This document shows, piece after piece, positions 9,208 through 18,183 of a DNA stretch of 64,000 nt. Numbering within the stretch: the first letter of the stretch is position 1; every line of letters starts with the position of its first letter. A program made the position numbers and the translations under genes. The notes under the pieces are model-generated. The model had not been told where the DNA came from. It did no database searches and saw only the letters and a list, made by a program, of their open reading frames with translations. Source of the stretch: Natronococcus sp. AD-5 (lineage in GTDB: Archaea > Halobacteriota > Halobacteria > Halobacteriales > Natrialbaceae); assembly GCF_030734285.1 (NCBI RefSeq), contig NZ_CP132295.1, positions 310,001 through 374,000 on the forward strand. The letters run 5' to 3'.

Positions 9208-10101
9208 TCAGTAGTACGGTTCGTAACTGGCGAGGAACGACTCGCTGTCGATTTCCGTGCGCTCGAGCGGCCCGGCGTCGGGCGTAACGGGTTCTCCGGT
9301 GTCGAAGGCGGTCTGTACGCCGACCAGGAGCGTTCCCGAGTCGACGACCCGATTCCGATCGTCGCGCTCGCCGCGAGCCGCCGCGAGGAACTCGTCCAGG
9401 AACGGCTCGTACATCCGCTCGAGTTCGTCGCTCGAGTTGCCGACCTGGACGGTTCGCGTGCGTTCGCCGACCGTCAGAAAGCCGAACGTGCCGTCGCTGT
9501 CCGGACCGTCGAACCGCAGCGTCGCCGCCGAGCCGTCCGCGAAGTCGATCGTCGCGACTCGCCCCGGGCCGTCGTTCGACGTGACCCGAGTCCAGTCGGT
9601 TCCCGCCAGCAGCCGAACGCTGTCCACGAGGTGGACGCCGTAGTAGAACGAATCGCCGTAGCCGACGGAGAACGCGGTTTCCGGCGTCGTGTCCGCGAGC
9701 GACGAGACGGACGGATGGAACGGAAGCGACGAGCCGCCGAAGAGCGGCGCGCCGCCCCGGACCGCCGCCCGCTCGATCGCGTTCACGTCGGCCACCGATC
9801 CCGCCAGCGGTTTGTCGATCATCGTCGGGACGCCCGCCTCGAGAAACGGCGCGGCGAGGCGGCGGTGTTCGTTCCAGTCGACCGTGAGCACCATCGCCGC
9901 GTCGACGTCGTCGACCATCGCGTGCGGATCGTCGTACCGATTCGCGTCGTAGCGCTCGCAGAACTCTCGCGTGTACTCCCTCTCGCGCACGTCGCCGCCG
10001 TCCCAGACGGCCGCGATCGATACGTCGGCGCGGCCGTCGAGAATGCTCGCGAACGTTTCCGGGTGACTGGTGTCTAACCCGAGTACCCCTAGCTCGATCA
10101 T
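9208..10101 (-). CDS. Gfo/Idh/MocA family oxidoreductase
   Basis: 297 aa, the shortest of the six family members in this window. The Rossmann start is MIELGVLGLDTSH, with a loose glycine pattern, and the EKP-type motif reads IDKPLAG (about residue 98). The start at 10101 is preferred to the ATG 7 codons upstream because it lies directly before the first beta-strand. It converges with the 8057 gene, their stops being 59 bases apart, and lies downstream of the GNAT gene. The departure from the EKP consensus (DKP) is tolerated in the family. Probably acts on a sugar or sugar-derived keto compound, but no substrate can be named. Confidence 0.8.
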   Translation of the reverse strand: MIELGVLGLDTSHPETFASILDGRADVSIAAVWDGGDVREREYTREFCERYDANRYDDPHAMVDDVDAAMVLTVDWNEHRRLAAPFLEAGVPTMIDKPLAGSVADVNAIERAAVRGGAPLFGGSSLPFHPSVSSLADTTPETAFSVGYGDSFYYGVHLVDSVRLLAGTDWTRVTSNDGPGRVATIDFADGSAATLRFDGPDSDGTFGFLTVGERTRTVQVGNSSDELERMYEPFLDEFLAAARGERDDRNRVVDSGTLLVGVQTAFDTGEPVTPDAGPLERTEIDSESFLASYEPYY

Positions 10102-10254
10102 TGTCAATACGTCTCTCTCCACGACATATAATTCTGATTACTACTCGTCGACAGTAGCGCACCGCTCTCTCCGGCGTTTCGCCGGTCGTGCTGGAAGCTC
10201 ATATCGCAACGTAATCCCCGGTAGGAAGGGGACCGGACTAAAACTACCGGTGGG

Positions 10255-11403
10255 TCAGACGTGTTCCGTCGGCCAGATGTAGAACTGGAGCGGCAGCGTC
10301 GCCTCGAGGAGCGGATCCCGCTGGCGAACCTCGCGCAGCCGATTTTCGAAGCCGAACAGCAGGGCCGTCGTCGAGAGCCGATCGAGCGAGAGGGTGGGTT
10401 CGGCGGTGGAGCGCTCGACCGTCACGCGTTCCGGGCCGTACGAGAGCCGAACGGCCGCGTCGGCGCCCTCGAGACCCAGCGTGACGTCGCCGCGCTCGGA
10501 TCGACCGCGGTCGCGCCAGCGCCGTTCGAGCTGTCCTTCGAACGCCTCGAGGAGGGCGGGCAGATCGCGGACGTTCAGTTTGCGGTGGGGTCGCTGCGAC
10601 CAGAACCGACTGTGGCGGTGGAACACGTCGTCGAGCGGGTGGCGCGGATGGACGCGCGCCGCGAGTTCGTTCAGATCGTACGTCGCGAGCACGTGCTCGA
10701 GCAGCGTCTCGACGCCGCGTTCGGAGCCGCCGAACTCCTCGATCGTGCGGCTGCGACTCTCCCGCGTGAGACTGAGGTACGCCGGGCCGTCGTCGCCCTC
10801 GTAGAGGAGCGTCTCGAGCCCCCGCTGGCCGAACACGATCCGACTCCGTTCCCGGTCGCGGCGCACGCGGTACGGTTCGGCCCCGTGGATCTCGCGAAGC
10901 ACCTCGAGCAGTTCGTCCTCGCCCTCGTAGCGCGTGACGTTCTCGCCCGACGGTTCGGGCGTTCCCGCGAACGATCGCTCGGTGACCGTATACCGGAGTT
11001 CGGCGCCGGCGTTTTCGAACCCGAAGTGGTTGTATCGCTGCCGGTTTCCGCTGAGTTCCGACAGCGGGACGCCGGCGTCGTCCATCCGGTCGAACCAAAA
11101 CTCGAGCAACCGGCTCATGTAACCGTTTCCGCGGTATCGCCTGTCGGTGGCGACGCCGCCGATACCCCAGCACTCGACGGTCCCCTCGCCGACGGCGAGC
11201 GTCTGCGGAATGGCGGCGACGTGGCCCACGATCCGTCCGTCTTTCTCGACGATCGCGTGGCGGTCGCTGCGTTCCGGATCGTAACAGAACGGGAGCCGGG
11301 CGGCCATTCCGCCGCGCTCGTAGGCGAAGTACCGATCGAGTAGTGCCATCATCTGGGGGAAGTCGTCCTCGGTTGCGAGCCGCGGACTGTCGGTGTCCGT
11401 CAT
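10255..11403 (-). CDS. GNAT family N-acetyltransferase (Eis-like)
   Basis: 382 aa. Residues about 1-150 form a GNAT domain; the acetyl-CoA pyrophosphate loop is visible as DRRYRGNGYMSRLL, following GGVATD. The remaining 230 residues resemble the second GNAT-like and SCP-2-like parts of Eis-type acetyltransferases, which acetylate amines on diverse acceptors. The start at 11403 (MTDTDSPRL) is favoured over the ATG 10 codons upstream, because the extra MRWLPLTWYR segment precedes the usual family start. It sits between an oxidoreductase gene and the divergently transcribed sulfatase. An amino-sugar acceptor would fit the island, but this is inference. Confidence 0.75.
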   Translation of the reverse strand: MTDTDSPRLATEDDFPQMMALLDRYFAYERGGMAARLPFCYDPERSDRHAIVEKDGRIVGHVAAIPQTLAVGEGTVECWGIGGVATDRRYRGNGYMSRLLEFWFDRMDDAGVPLSELSGNRQRYNHFGFENAGAELRYTVTERSFAGTPEPSGENVTRYEGEDELLEVLREIHGAEPYRVRRDRERSRIVFGQRGLETLLYEGDDGPAYLSLTRESRSRTIEEFGGSERGVETLLEHVLATYDLNELAARVHPRHPLDDVFHRHSRFWSQRPHRKLNVRDLPALLEAFEGQLERRWRDRGRSERGDVTLGLEGADAAVRLSYGPERVTVERSTAEPTLSLDRLSTTALLFGFENRLREVRQRDPLLEATLPLQFYIWPTEHV

Positions 11404-11526
11404 GCGATACCAAGTCAGTGGGAGCCATCTCACAAAAGCTTTGTCAGCCGCGTGATCGTCGGTGCGGCCGAACGGGGGAGAGGGATCCGACGAGAAACGA
11501 ATCGGTCCAGCACCGTCTCGGCGAAA

Positions 11527-11535
11527 CTTATTTTG
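11527..11535 (+). promoter_or_regulatory. TATA box of the sulfatase gene
   Basis: The element CTTATTTTG is centred about 28 bases before the ATG at 11559. This is the classic distance for a leaderless haloarchaeal transcript and supports that start codon. Confidence 0.55.
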
Positions 11536-11558
11536 CCCGTACCGACAGCTAACGATCC

Positions 11559-13037
11559 ATGCGGATACTGTACATCGACTGCGACTCGTTGCGACCGGAC
11601 CACCTCGGTTGTTACGGCTACCGCCGCGAGACGTCGCCCAACATCGACGACCTCGCAGCGGACGGCCGGACGTTCACCGACGTGTACGCGTCCGACGCAC
11701 CCTGTCTGCCCTCCCGGACGGCGTTCTACACGGGTCGGTTCGGGATCCACACCGGCGCGATCAACCACGGCGGTCTCAACGCGGACGTCCGACGACACGG
11801 CTCGAAACGACGCGCGAACTACCCGGAAAAATTCAGGACCTTGGGGTCGGTCCTGAGCGACGAAGGAATTCACACGGCGATGATCAGCCCGTTTCCGGCC
11901 CGCCACGACGGCTGGCAGGTCGTCGAGGGGGTCCGGGAACTGTACGACACCGGCGGCAACGGCGGCGAGCGTGCCGACGAGGTCTACCCCTACGCCCGCG
12001 ACTGGCTCGAGGAGCACGCGGCCGAGGACGACTGGTACTGCCACGTCAACTTCTGGGACCCGCACACGCCCTATCGCACGCCCGAGGAGTACGGCAATCC
12101 GTTCGCCGACGAGCCCGCGCCCGAGTGGTTGACCGAGGAGCTGATCGAGCAGCACTATCGGGAATCGGGCCCCCACAGCGCGCAGGACCTCAAAGGATGG
12201 GGCGGGTCGTGGGACCGCCCGCGAATGCCGCCGGAGATCTCCTCGCGGGAGGAGTTCAAAGAGATGGTCGACGGCTACGACGTCGGCGTCCGCTACATGG
12301 ATCGCTACGTCGGGAAGCTGTTCGACCTCCTCCGCGATCGGGGCGTCTTCGACGAGACGCTAATCGTGATCAGCGGCGACCACGGCGAGAACCTGGGCGA
12401 ACTCAACGTCTACGGCGACCACCAGCTGGCCGACGACAAGACGTGTCGGGTTCCCCTCATCGTTCGCGGTCCCGGCGTACAGCCGGGGACCGACGACGGA
12501 CTCCGCTACCAGCTCGATCTCGCGCCGACGCTCGTCGACCTGGTCGGCGGCGACGCGCCCGAGGGGTGGGACGGCCGGTCGTTCGCCGAAACGATCACCG
12601 ACGGCGCCGAGAGCGGGCGTGACGAACTGATCCTCAGCCAGGGGACGTGGACGTGCCAGCGGAGCGTTCGCTGGGACGACTGGCTGTTGCTCCGGACCTA
12701 CCACGACGCCTACCGGAGCCGCCTCGAGGACGTCATGCTGTTCGACCTCGCGAGCGACCCCCACGAGACGACCGACCTCTCGGCGGAGCGGCCGGACGTC
12801 GTCGACGACGGGCTGGCCAGACTCCAGCGCTGGCACGACGACCGCCTGCTCGAGGCGGCCCGCGGCGAGCGCGGCGGTAACCCGGACGCGCCGAACGGCG
12901 TCACGGACCCGATGTGGCAGGTGCTCGGCGAGAAGGGGCCCTACTACACGTGGAACCGGTTGGACGACTACGTCGACCACCTGACTGAAACGGGTCGCGA
13001 GGAGCGCGCGGCGGAACTCAGGGAGCGACTCGAGTGA
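11559..13037 (+). CDS. sulfatase (type I, formylglycine-dependent)
   Basis: 492 aa arylsulfatase-superfamily enzyme that hydrolyses sulfate esters or sulfamates. The signature CLPSRTAFYTG places Cys49 in C-x-P-S-R, the site converted to formylglycine. Metal-site residues are visible as YIDCDSLRPDH at the N-terminus and SGDHGENLGE about residue 270. The C-terminal part has LFDLASDPHETTDLS, typical of sulfatases acting on glycans. A leaderless start at 11559 is supported by the TATA element. No signal peptide is present, so the sulfatase is probably cytosolic. Together with the GH20 enzyme it suggests breakdown of a sulfated amino-sugar glycan or glycoside. Confidence 0.88.
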   Translation: MRILYIDCDSLRPDHLGCYGYRRETSPNIDDLAADGRTFTDVYASDAPCLPSRTAFYTGRFGIHTGAINHGGLNADVRRHGSKRRANYPEKFRTLGSVLSDEGIHTAMISPFPARHDGWQVVEGVRELYDTGGNGGERADEVYPYARDWLEEHAAEDDWYCHVNFWDPHTPYRTPEEYGNPFADEPAPEWLTEELIEQHYRESGPHSAQDLKGWGGSWDRPRMPPEISSREEFKEMVDGYDVGVRYMDRYVGKLFDLLRDRGVFDETLIVISGDHGENLGELNVYGDHQLADDKTCRVPLIVRGPGVQPGTDDGLRYQLDLAPTLVDLVGGDAPEGWDGRSFAETITDGAESGRDELILSQGTWTCQRSVRWDDWLLLRTYHDAYRSRLEDVMLFDLASDPHETTDLSAERPDVVDDGLARLQRWHDDRLLEAARGERGGNPDAPNGVTDPMWQVLGEKGPYYTWNRLDDYVDHLTETGREERAAELRERLE

Positions 13038-13046
13038 GCGGGGTAC

Positions 13047-13910
13047 TCAGCCGAGCAGTCGATTCAGCTCAGCGAGTTCGTGTTCGGCGACCTCGCGTTC
13101 GTCCTCGAGGTCGCCCCGCGGGACGTGACACTCGTCGGTGACGTAGCCGTCGTATCCCGCCTCGGCGAGGGCGTCGAACAGCGGCCCGTGATCGACGGCG
13201 CCCTCGCCGAGCAGCCGCGGTTGGAACGCCTCGAGCCCGTCGTCGGTCTCGAGTTCGAACGCGCCCGGCCGGTCCGGATCGTCGATTCGCTGCTCGTCCT
13301 TGACGTGGACGTGGACGAGGTCGTCGCCGAGTTCGCGTACCGATTCCGGCCCGAAATCGTCGAGCGTGATGTACATGTTCCCGGCGTCGTGGATGGCGCC
13401 GACGTTCTCGCGGTCGATCTCGTCGAGCAACCGCGTCGTCGAATCCACCGTCTCGGTGATCGTGTGGGCGTGAATTTCGATGCCGATCGTCACGTCGTAC
13501 GCCGCGGCACGATCCGCCGCGCGAGCGAGCCACGCCGCGGCGCGTTCGTAGTCGTCGTCGGTCGCCTCCCGAACCGGGGGGCCGCCGGGGCCGTGCCTGA
13601 CGAGGTCGCAGTCGAGCGCCTCGGCGAACTCGAGGAACCGTTCGAACTCCTCGAGTTCCGCCTCGCACTCCTGCCGGGACTTGCCGACGTAGTGACCGGT
13701 GTACGTCGCCAGACACGGCACCTCCAGACCGAGCTCGTCCAGGCGTTCGCGAAACGCGGTCACCTCCTCGAACGATCGATCCGCGTCGAGGTGGGGCTCC
13801 CGACACATCGGCTCGAATCCGTCGTAGCCGATCTCCGCCGCGAGTTCGGCCGCCTCCTCGAGCGAGCGGTCGCGTAGCACTTTGCTAAACAGGGCTGTCC
13901 GTATCGCCAT
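13047..13910 (-). CDS. sugar phosphate isomerase/epimerase-like TIM-barrel protein
   Basis: 287 aa xylose-isomerase-like TIM-barrel protein, second of its kind here. The start MAIRTALFSKVL leads into IGYDGFEPMCREPH; likely metal ligands fall in GIEIHAHTIT, AIHDAGNMY and VHVKDEQ, all recognisable strands of the family. It could isomerise a keto sugar or catalyse beta-elimination of an oxidised glycoside. It is the distal gene of a minus-strand run with a ceramidase-like protein, DegT aminotransferase and alcohol dehydrogenase. The stop lies 9 bases from the convergent sulfatase stop. Confidence 0.85.
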   Translation of the reverse strand: MAIRTALFSKVLRDRSLEEAAELAAEIGYDGFEPMCREPHLDADRSFEEVTAFRERLDELGLEVPCLATYTGHYVGKSRQECEAELEEFERFLEFAEALDCDLVRHGPGGPPVREATDDDYERAAAWLARAADRAAAYDVTIGIEIHAHTITETVDSTTRLLDEIDRENVGAIHDAGNMYITLDDFGPESVRELGDDLVHVHVKDEQRIDDPDRPGAFELETDDGLEAFQPRLLGEGAVDHGPLFDALAEAGYDGYVTDECHVPRGDLEDEREVAEHELAELNRLLG

Positions 13911-13964
13911 TGCGACTACGGTACCGCTACTGAACCTTAAAGACTGGTGTCCATTCCCCCACGC

Positions 13965-15272
13965 TCACTCGTCGGGTCCGCGGACGCGCTCGGCGAGCGC
14001 TCGAGCGGCCTCGAACACGCGCTCCTCGACCGAGGGCTCCAGCCGACCGGGATACCGACGAAACCGCGTGACGTCGCCGCCCTCGTACCCGCCCTCCGCG
14101 AGCACCCGCCTCGAGGGGACGTAGGTGAAACTGCCGCTCGTGTAGCCGGCGACCCAGATGGGACCCGGCAGCTCCGCCTCGAGCCCGATGGCGTAGTCGA
14201 CGACGACCTCCCCCGCGAGCGCGAGGAGCGTCAGATCGTCGCCGAAGCCGATCGCTCGCATCGGGTACGGGTACTCCGTCGGCAGTTTGCCGGCGTCCTC
14301 GAGTCGCTCGAGCAGCAGCGTCGCGTGCCGGCGCTCGTACGGATCGTCGGACGCCCGTAGCGACTCGAGTTCGTCGCGGTCGTAGCCCTCGAAGCTGAGC
14401 GGGATCTCCTCGTGTGCGAGTCGCAGCGAGCCGCGAAGCCGTCGCCGGGGCGCCTCGAGCGCGGCCTCCACCGCGTTCGCCAGCGACTGTCCGTGCTGTT
14501 TCGGAAGCTCCGGTCTCCGACGCGGGTACGGGTTCTGGTCGCCGGCGCAGCCGGTGAGAAACAGCGCGGTCGCGTCGGGGTATCGGTCCTCGACGGCCGC
14601 CATGGCGTAGCCCGGCCAGTCGCCGGAGTAGCCGTCGGTCTTCGTCACAGTTGCGTGACACGCGTAGCCGAAGACGACCGCTCGAAGGGTCCTCGCCGAC
14701 TCGACCGCGAGCACCGGGACGCCGTGATCGACCGGCCCGTCCGGATTGGGACCGTGGACGATCCCATCGGGCGTCGGCCGACGCCGGTTCATCGCGAACC
14801 CGCACCGTGTGCGGCTGTACGCGAGCGTCGCGGGTCGGCGGTCCGCGAGCGCGTCGTCGATCAGGTCGAGCAACGCGTCCTCGAGGCGGTCCCGGTACGA
14901 AAGCGACCGCGCGATCAGGTCGTCGTCGACGCCGTAGATTCGCCCGCGAAACTCCTGCAGGAGCGGGCCGCAGTGGGTGTGCGTGGCGGCGAACGCCACC
15001 GACTCCGGGCCGAGCCCGAATCGATCCGCGCACCGCCGCTCGAGGTTCTCGCGGAGCGCCGGCGGGATCGAGATCACCTCGACGCTGACGAGGACGAGCG
15101 TCTCGCCACTCGCGTCGCTCACCGCCAGCGCCTTCGCGTGAAGGTCGGTCTCCACGCCGTCCGCTGTGGCGTCCCTGGAAGCAAACCCGGCGAGCCACAG
15201 CGGCTCCTCGGGCGTGATGACGGTCGTCGCGGTGCCGGCGCGCCATTCGGGAGGCTGCACGTCCGTCGTCAT
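13965..15272 (-). CDS. neutral/alkaline ceramidase-like hydrolase
   Basis: 435 aa protein resembling the N-terminal catalytic part of neutral/alkaline non-lysosomal ceramidase. Recognisable elements are TTVITPEEPLWLAGF at the start, DLHAKALAVSD, and FAATHTHCGPLLQ, a zinc-binding His motif, followed by a YACHATV His segment. Length is well below the roughly 650-700 aa of secreted bacterial ceramidases, and no signal peptide is present. Many short homologues occur in sugar-degradation clusters with no known substrate, so an amidohydrolase-like activity is more secure than ceramide cleavage. The ATG at 15272 is preferred over the one at 15308 because the longer form overlaps the preceding gene; here only 1 base separates them. 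Confidence 0.75.
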   Translation of the reverse strand: MTTDVQPPEWRAGTATTVITPEEPLWLAGFASRDATADGVETDLHAKALAVSDASGETLVLVSVEVISIPPALRENLERRCADRFGLGPESVAFAATHTHCGPLLQEFRGRIYGVDDDLIARSLSYRDRLEDALLDLIDDALADRRPATLAYSRTRCGFAMNRRRPTPDGIVHGPNPDGPVDHGVPVLAVESARTLRAVVFGYACHATVTKTDGYSGDWPGYAMAAVEDRYPDATALFLTGCAGDQNPYPRRRPELPKQHGQSLANAVEAALEAPRRRLRGSLRLAHEEIPLSFEGYDRDELESLRASDDPYERRHATLLLERLEDAGKLPTEYPYPMRAIGFGDDLTLLALAGEVVVDYAIGLEAELPGPIWVAGYTSGSFTYVPSRRVLAEGGYEGGDVTRFRRYPGRLEPSVEERVFEAARALAERVRGPDE

Positions 15273-15273
15273 C

Positions 15274-16500
15274 TCACGCGTCCCGCAGCTCGTCGGCGTG
15301 GGTCTCAATCTTCCGGATCGCTTCCGGGATCGTCGCGATGCCCGCCTCGTCGGCCAGCAGCACCGGGTGGGAGTAGGCGACGTTTTCCCGACAGAGCCGT
15401 TCCGCGCCGGGAAGGTGAAGGTTCCGGTAGTCGGGGACGTCCGTTCCCGGCGGAACGAGCCGACGGACCTGATCCCGGAAGAACGCGGGCTGCTTGTAGA
15501 TCGGGACCTCGTAGCCGTCGTAGACGGGGACGCCCTCAGCCCGCATCGCCTCGATGAACCGATCCCGGCTGAGTCCGTCGAATTCGTCCGGATCGTAGCG
15601 AACGTTCTCGAGGCAGTATCCGCGGGCGGTGATGCGATCGTCCCGCGGCTTCGTGCGGATTCCGTCGATCGTCTCGAGTTCCTCGAGCAGCCGCGCCTCG
15701 TTTCGCTCGCGGAGGTCGTTCTCCGCCGGCAGCTTCTCGAGTTGTGCGGCCGCGAGGGCGGCCTGGAGGTCCGACAGTCGGGAATTCGACGACAGCGCGT
15801 AGTGACGGTAGCCGGTCTCGCCGTGCGCGCGGCCGATATTCTGCATGGTCCGGGCTCGCTCGGCCAGCACGTCGTCGTCCGTCACGACGATACCGCCCTC
15901 GCCGGCGGGCAGCGACTTCGACTCCTGAAACGAGAACGTCCCGAACTCGCCGAAGGTCCCGACCTTCTCGCCCTTCCACTCGCTGCCCTGCGCGTGGGCC
16001 GCGTCCTCGATCAGGAAAAGGTCGTGCGCCGCACAGATCGGGAGCAGTTCGTCGAGGTCCATCGGATACCCCGCGAAGTGAACGCCGATGATCCCGACGG
16101 CGTCGTCCGTGATCCGCTCGCGGACCGACTCGGGATCGACGTTGAATGTCTCCGGGTCCGTGTCGACGAACCGCGGCACCGCACCGACCGCCGGGACGGC
16201 ACTCGCGCTGGCAATAAAGGAGTACGACGGGACGAGCACCTCGTCGCCGGGTTCGACGCCGACCGCCCGCAGGGCCAGTTCGATCGCGACCGTCCCGTTG
16301 CTCACGGCGATCGCGTGCTCGGCGTCGTGGTAGTCCGCGAACTCCTCCTCGAGGCGGTCGATCCACGAGCCGCGACACCAGTTTCGGCTCTCGAGCGCGT
16401 CGAGCACGTTCTCCCGGCACGCGTCCGTGACCTGCGGCCACTCCGGGACCGATAGCGCTTCGGCAGCCTCGGGGCCGCCGTTTATGGCAAGTTCACTCAT
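15274..16500 (-). CDS. DegT/DnrJ/EryC1/StrS family aminotransferase
   Basis: 408 aa PLP-dependent sugar aminotransferase family. The Schiff-base lysine is Lys195 in FQESKSLPAGEGG, and the PLP-phosphate/pyridine contact region is LIEDAAHAQGS (Asp166). Family members transaminate keto sugars at C3 or C4, though some have dehydratase activity. The start at 16500 (MSELAINGG) matches family N-termini; a longer frame to 16671 is Arg/Ser-rich and runs into the next gene. Spacing of 1 base to the ceramidase-like gene indicates co-translation. With the many sugar dehydrogenases here it could interconvert 3-keto and 3-amino sugars, which is inference. Confidence 0.85.
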   Translation of the reverse strand: MSELAINGGPEAAEALSVPEWPQVTDACRENVLDALESRNWCRGSWIDRLEEEFADYHDAEHAIAVSNGTVAIELALRAVGVEPGDEVLVPSYSFIASASAVPAVGAVPRFVDTDPETFNVDPESVRERITDDAVGIIGVHFAGYPMDLDELLPICAAHDLFLIEDAAHAQGSEWKGEKVGTFGEFGTFSFQESKSLPAGEGGIVVTDDDVLAERARTMQNIGRAHGETGYRHYALSSNSRLSDLQAALAAAQLEKLPAENDLRERNEARLLEELETIDGIRTKPRDDRITARGYCLENVRYDPDEFDGLSRDRFIEAMRAEGVPVYDGYEVPIYKQPAFFRDQVRRLVPPGTDVPDYRNLHLPGAERLCRENVAYSHPVLLADEAGIATIPEAIRKIETHADELRDA

Positions 16501-16567
16501 ACCGCTGTTTCTGTCGTCGGATCCGCCATAAATCTTCGTCCGGGCGGCTCGGAATCGCGGCGTTCGA

Positions 16568-17587
16568 CTACGGACGGAGAACGGCCTTGATGACGCCGTC
16601 CCGTCGCTCGGTGACCGTCTCGATCGCGGTCTCGTACTCCTCAAGCGGGAACTCGTGGGTGACGATTCCATCGGTCGTGAGATCGCCGCGTCGAAACAGC
16701 GAGATGACGTCGTCCGTCGCGTGCGAGGCCGTGACGCCGCCGACGACCTCGAGTTCCTTCGCGACGATCTGGTTCGGGTCGATCTCCTTGCGCTCGCCGA
16801 AGACGCCGGTGAGGACGATCGACCCCCGCTTCCGGGTCGCCCGGAGGCAAGTGTCGACGACGTCGCCGGCGCCGGCCGTTTCGACGCAGAGATCGACGCC
16901 GTCGCCGTCCGTGTACGAGCGAAGCGCCTCGACGGGATCCTCCTCCCGGACGTTGACGGTCAGGTTCGCGCCCAGCGACTCGCCGGCGGTGAGTCGTTCG
17001 TCTCTCGTGCCGGTCAGCACGACGTCGTCGACCCCCTGGGCCTTGAGCAGTTGCACGCCGAACAGGCCGAGCGAGCCGGGACCGAGAACGGCCGCGGTGT
17101 CGGAAAACGACGTCTCGACGCGCTGGAGCCCGTGTAGCGTACAGGCCGCCGAGTCGATCTGGCAGGCTTCGACGTCGGAGACGTCGTCCGGGATCGGCGT
17201 CAGGGTGTACGCCGGAAACGCGGCGTACGTGCGGTAGCCGCCGGCGACGGTGAAGCCGATCTCCCGGAGGTCGTCGCACTGGTAGTACCGCCCCTCGCGA
17301 CAGGGGGTGCAGGTGCCGCAGTAGACGAATCCGTGGAGCGCCACTCGGTCGCCGACCGAGAGCGACTCAACGTCGGAGCCGAGTTCGACGACCTCGGCGC
17401 ACACCTCGTGGCCGGGCGTCAGCGGGTACTCCGTCCAGGGCGGCCCTTCGCCGTGAATCAACCCGATGTCGCTTCCGCAGATACCGACGGCGCGAATCCC
17501 GACCAGCGCTTCGTCGGGACCGGGCTCCGGCCGCGGCTGCTCTTCGTCCCATATCTCTCCCTCGCCGTTCGTGACAATTGTTCTCAT
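16568..17587 (-). CDS. zinc-dependent alcohol/polyol dehydrogenase (MDR family)
   Basis: 339 aa medium-chain dehydrogenase/reductase. Catalytic zinc ligands are visible as GICGSD (Cys37) and PGHEV (His60, Glu61); a structural zinc site is formed by the four cysteines in FVYCGTCTPCREGRYYQC (about residues 86-103). The nucleotide fold carries VLGPGSLGLFGVQ. Such enzymes oxidise polyols, sugars or L-threonine. Start at 17587 is chosen over an ATG 7 codons upstream because MRTIVTNGEG is the usual beginning. It is the first gene of the run leading to the aminotransferase. The substrate is probably a sugar alcohol or sugar, not determined here. Confidence 0.85.
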   Translation of the reverse strand: MRTIVTNGEGEIWDEEQPRPEPGPDEALVGIRAVGICGSDIGLIHGEGPPWTEYPLTPGHEVCAEVVELGSDVESLSVGDRVALHGFVYCGTCTPCREGRYYQCDDLREIGFTVAGGYRTYAAFPAYTLTPIPDDVSDVEACQIDSAACTLHGLQRVETSFSDTAAVLGPGSLGLFGVQLLKAQGVDDVVLTGTRDERLTAGESLGANLTVNVREEDPVEALRSYTDGDGVDLCVETAGAGDVVDTCLRATRKRGSIVLTGVFGERKEIDPNQIVAKELEVVGGVTASHATDDVISLFRRGDLTTDGIVTHEFPLEEYETAIETVTERRDGVIKAVLRP

Positions 17588-17690
17588 ACTAGCTCGTGTG
17601 GACCGCAATCGTCATCAGTCCCCTGTACGGGAGCCGGGATGCCACGCACTTATATCTAGCCTCGAGTGAACGCTCACTGTCGAGGGGAGC

Positions 17691-17698
17691 CTTTATCT
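17691..17698 (+). promoter_or_regulatory. TATA box of the RidA gene
   Basis: CTTTATCT is centred 29 bases before the ATG at 17724, the spacing expected for a leaderless haloarchaeal transcript. Confidence 0.5.
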
Positions 17699-17723
17699 CC
17701 TCGTCGCGAAATCACCAGCGTGT

Positions 17724-18098
17724 ATGGACGCGATCAACGCAGCAGACGCACCCGACAGCATCGGCCCGTTTTCACAAGCAGTCGTTCACGACGACACCGT
17801 CTACGTCTCCGGGCAGGGACCGGTGAATCCCGAAACCGGCGAGGTCGACGTCGAGAGCATCGAGGAACAGACCGCACGGACGCTCGAGAACATCGGCGCG
17901 ATCCTCGAGGAAGCGGGCACGTCGCTCGAGAACGTCGTCAAGGCGAACGTCTACGTCACCGACATGGACGACTACGACGCCGTAAACGAGGCCTACGCCG
18001 AGTACGTGTCGGAGCCGTATCCGGCGCGCTGCGCCGTCGAAGTCTCCGACCTGCCGATCGACATCGGCGTCGAGATCGAGGTCGTCGCGAAGGTGTAG
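17724..18098 (+). CDS. ridA: RidA family (YjgF/UK114) enamine/imine deaminase
   Basis: 124 aa, the usual RidA length. Conserved features are GPFSQAVVHDDTVYVSGQ near the N-terminus, ENVVKANVYVTDM in the middle, and PARCAVEVSDLPID, where the Arg binds the substrate carboxylate. RidA hydrolyses reactive 2-aminoacrylate and related enamines made by PLP dehydratases. A threonine ammonia-lyase is encoded 9 kb away and an aminotransferase next door, both plausible sources of enamines. Monocistronic and leaderless by its promoter. Confidence 0.88.
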   Translation: MDAINAADAPDSIGPFSQAVVHDDTVYVSGQGPVNPETGEVDVESIEEQTARTLENIGAILEEAGTSLENVVKANVYVTDMDDYDAVNEAYAEYVSEPYPARCAVEVSDLPIDIGVEIEVVAKV

Positions 18099-18105
18099 CG
18101 AGACG

Positions 18106-18128
18106 GTTCCGTTTCGCGCGGTCTTTTT
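18106..18128. terminator. T-tract between convergent genes
   Basis: A GC-rich segment followed by a five-T run (cgcggtctttttgg) lies just after the ridA stop and before the convergent transporter gene that ends at 18184. Position and composition suit an archaeal terminator. Confidence 0.35.
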
Positions 18129-18183
18129 GGACGAACAGAGCGCGAAACGGCCGACAAACGATTCACCGGCCGAAGGCAGAGCC

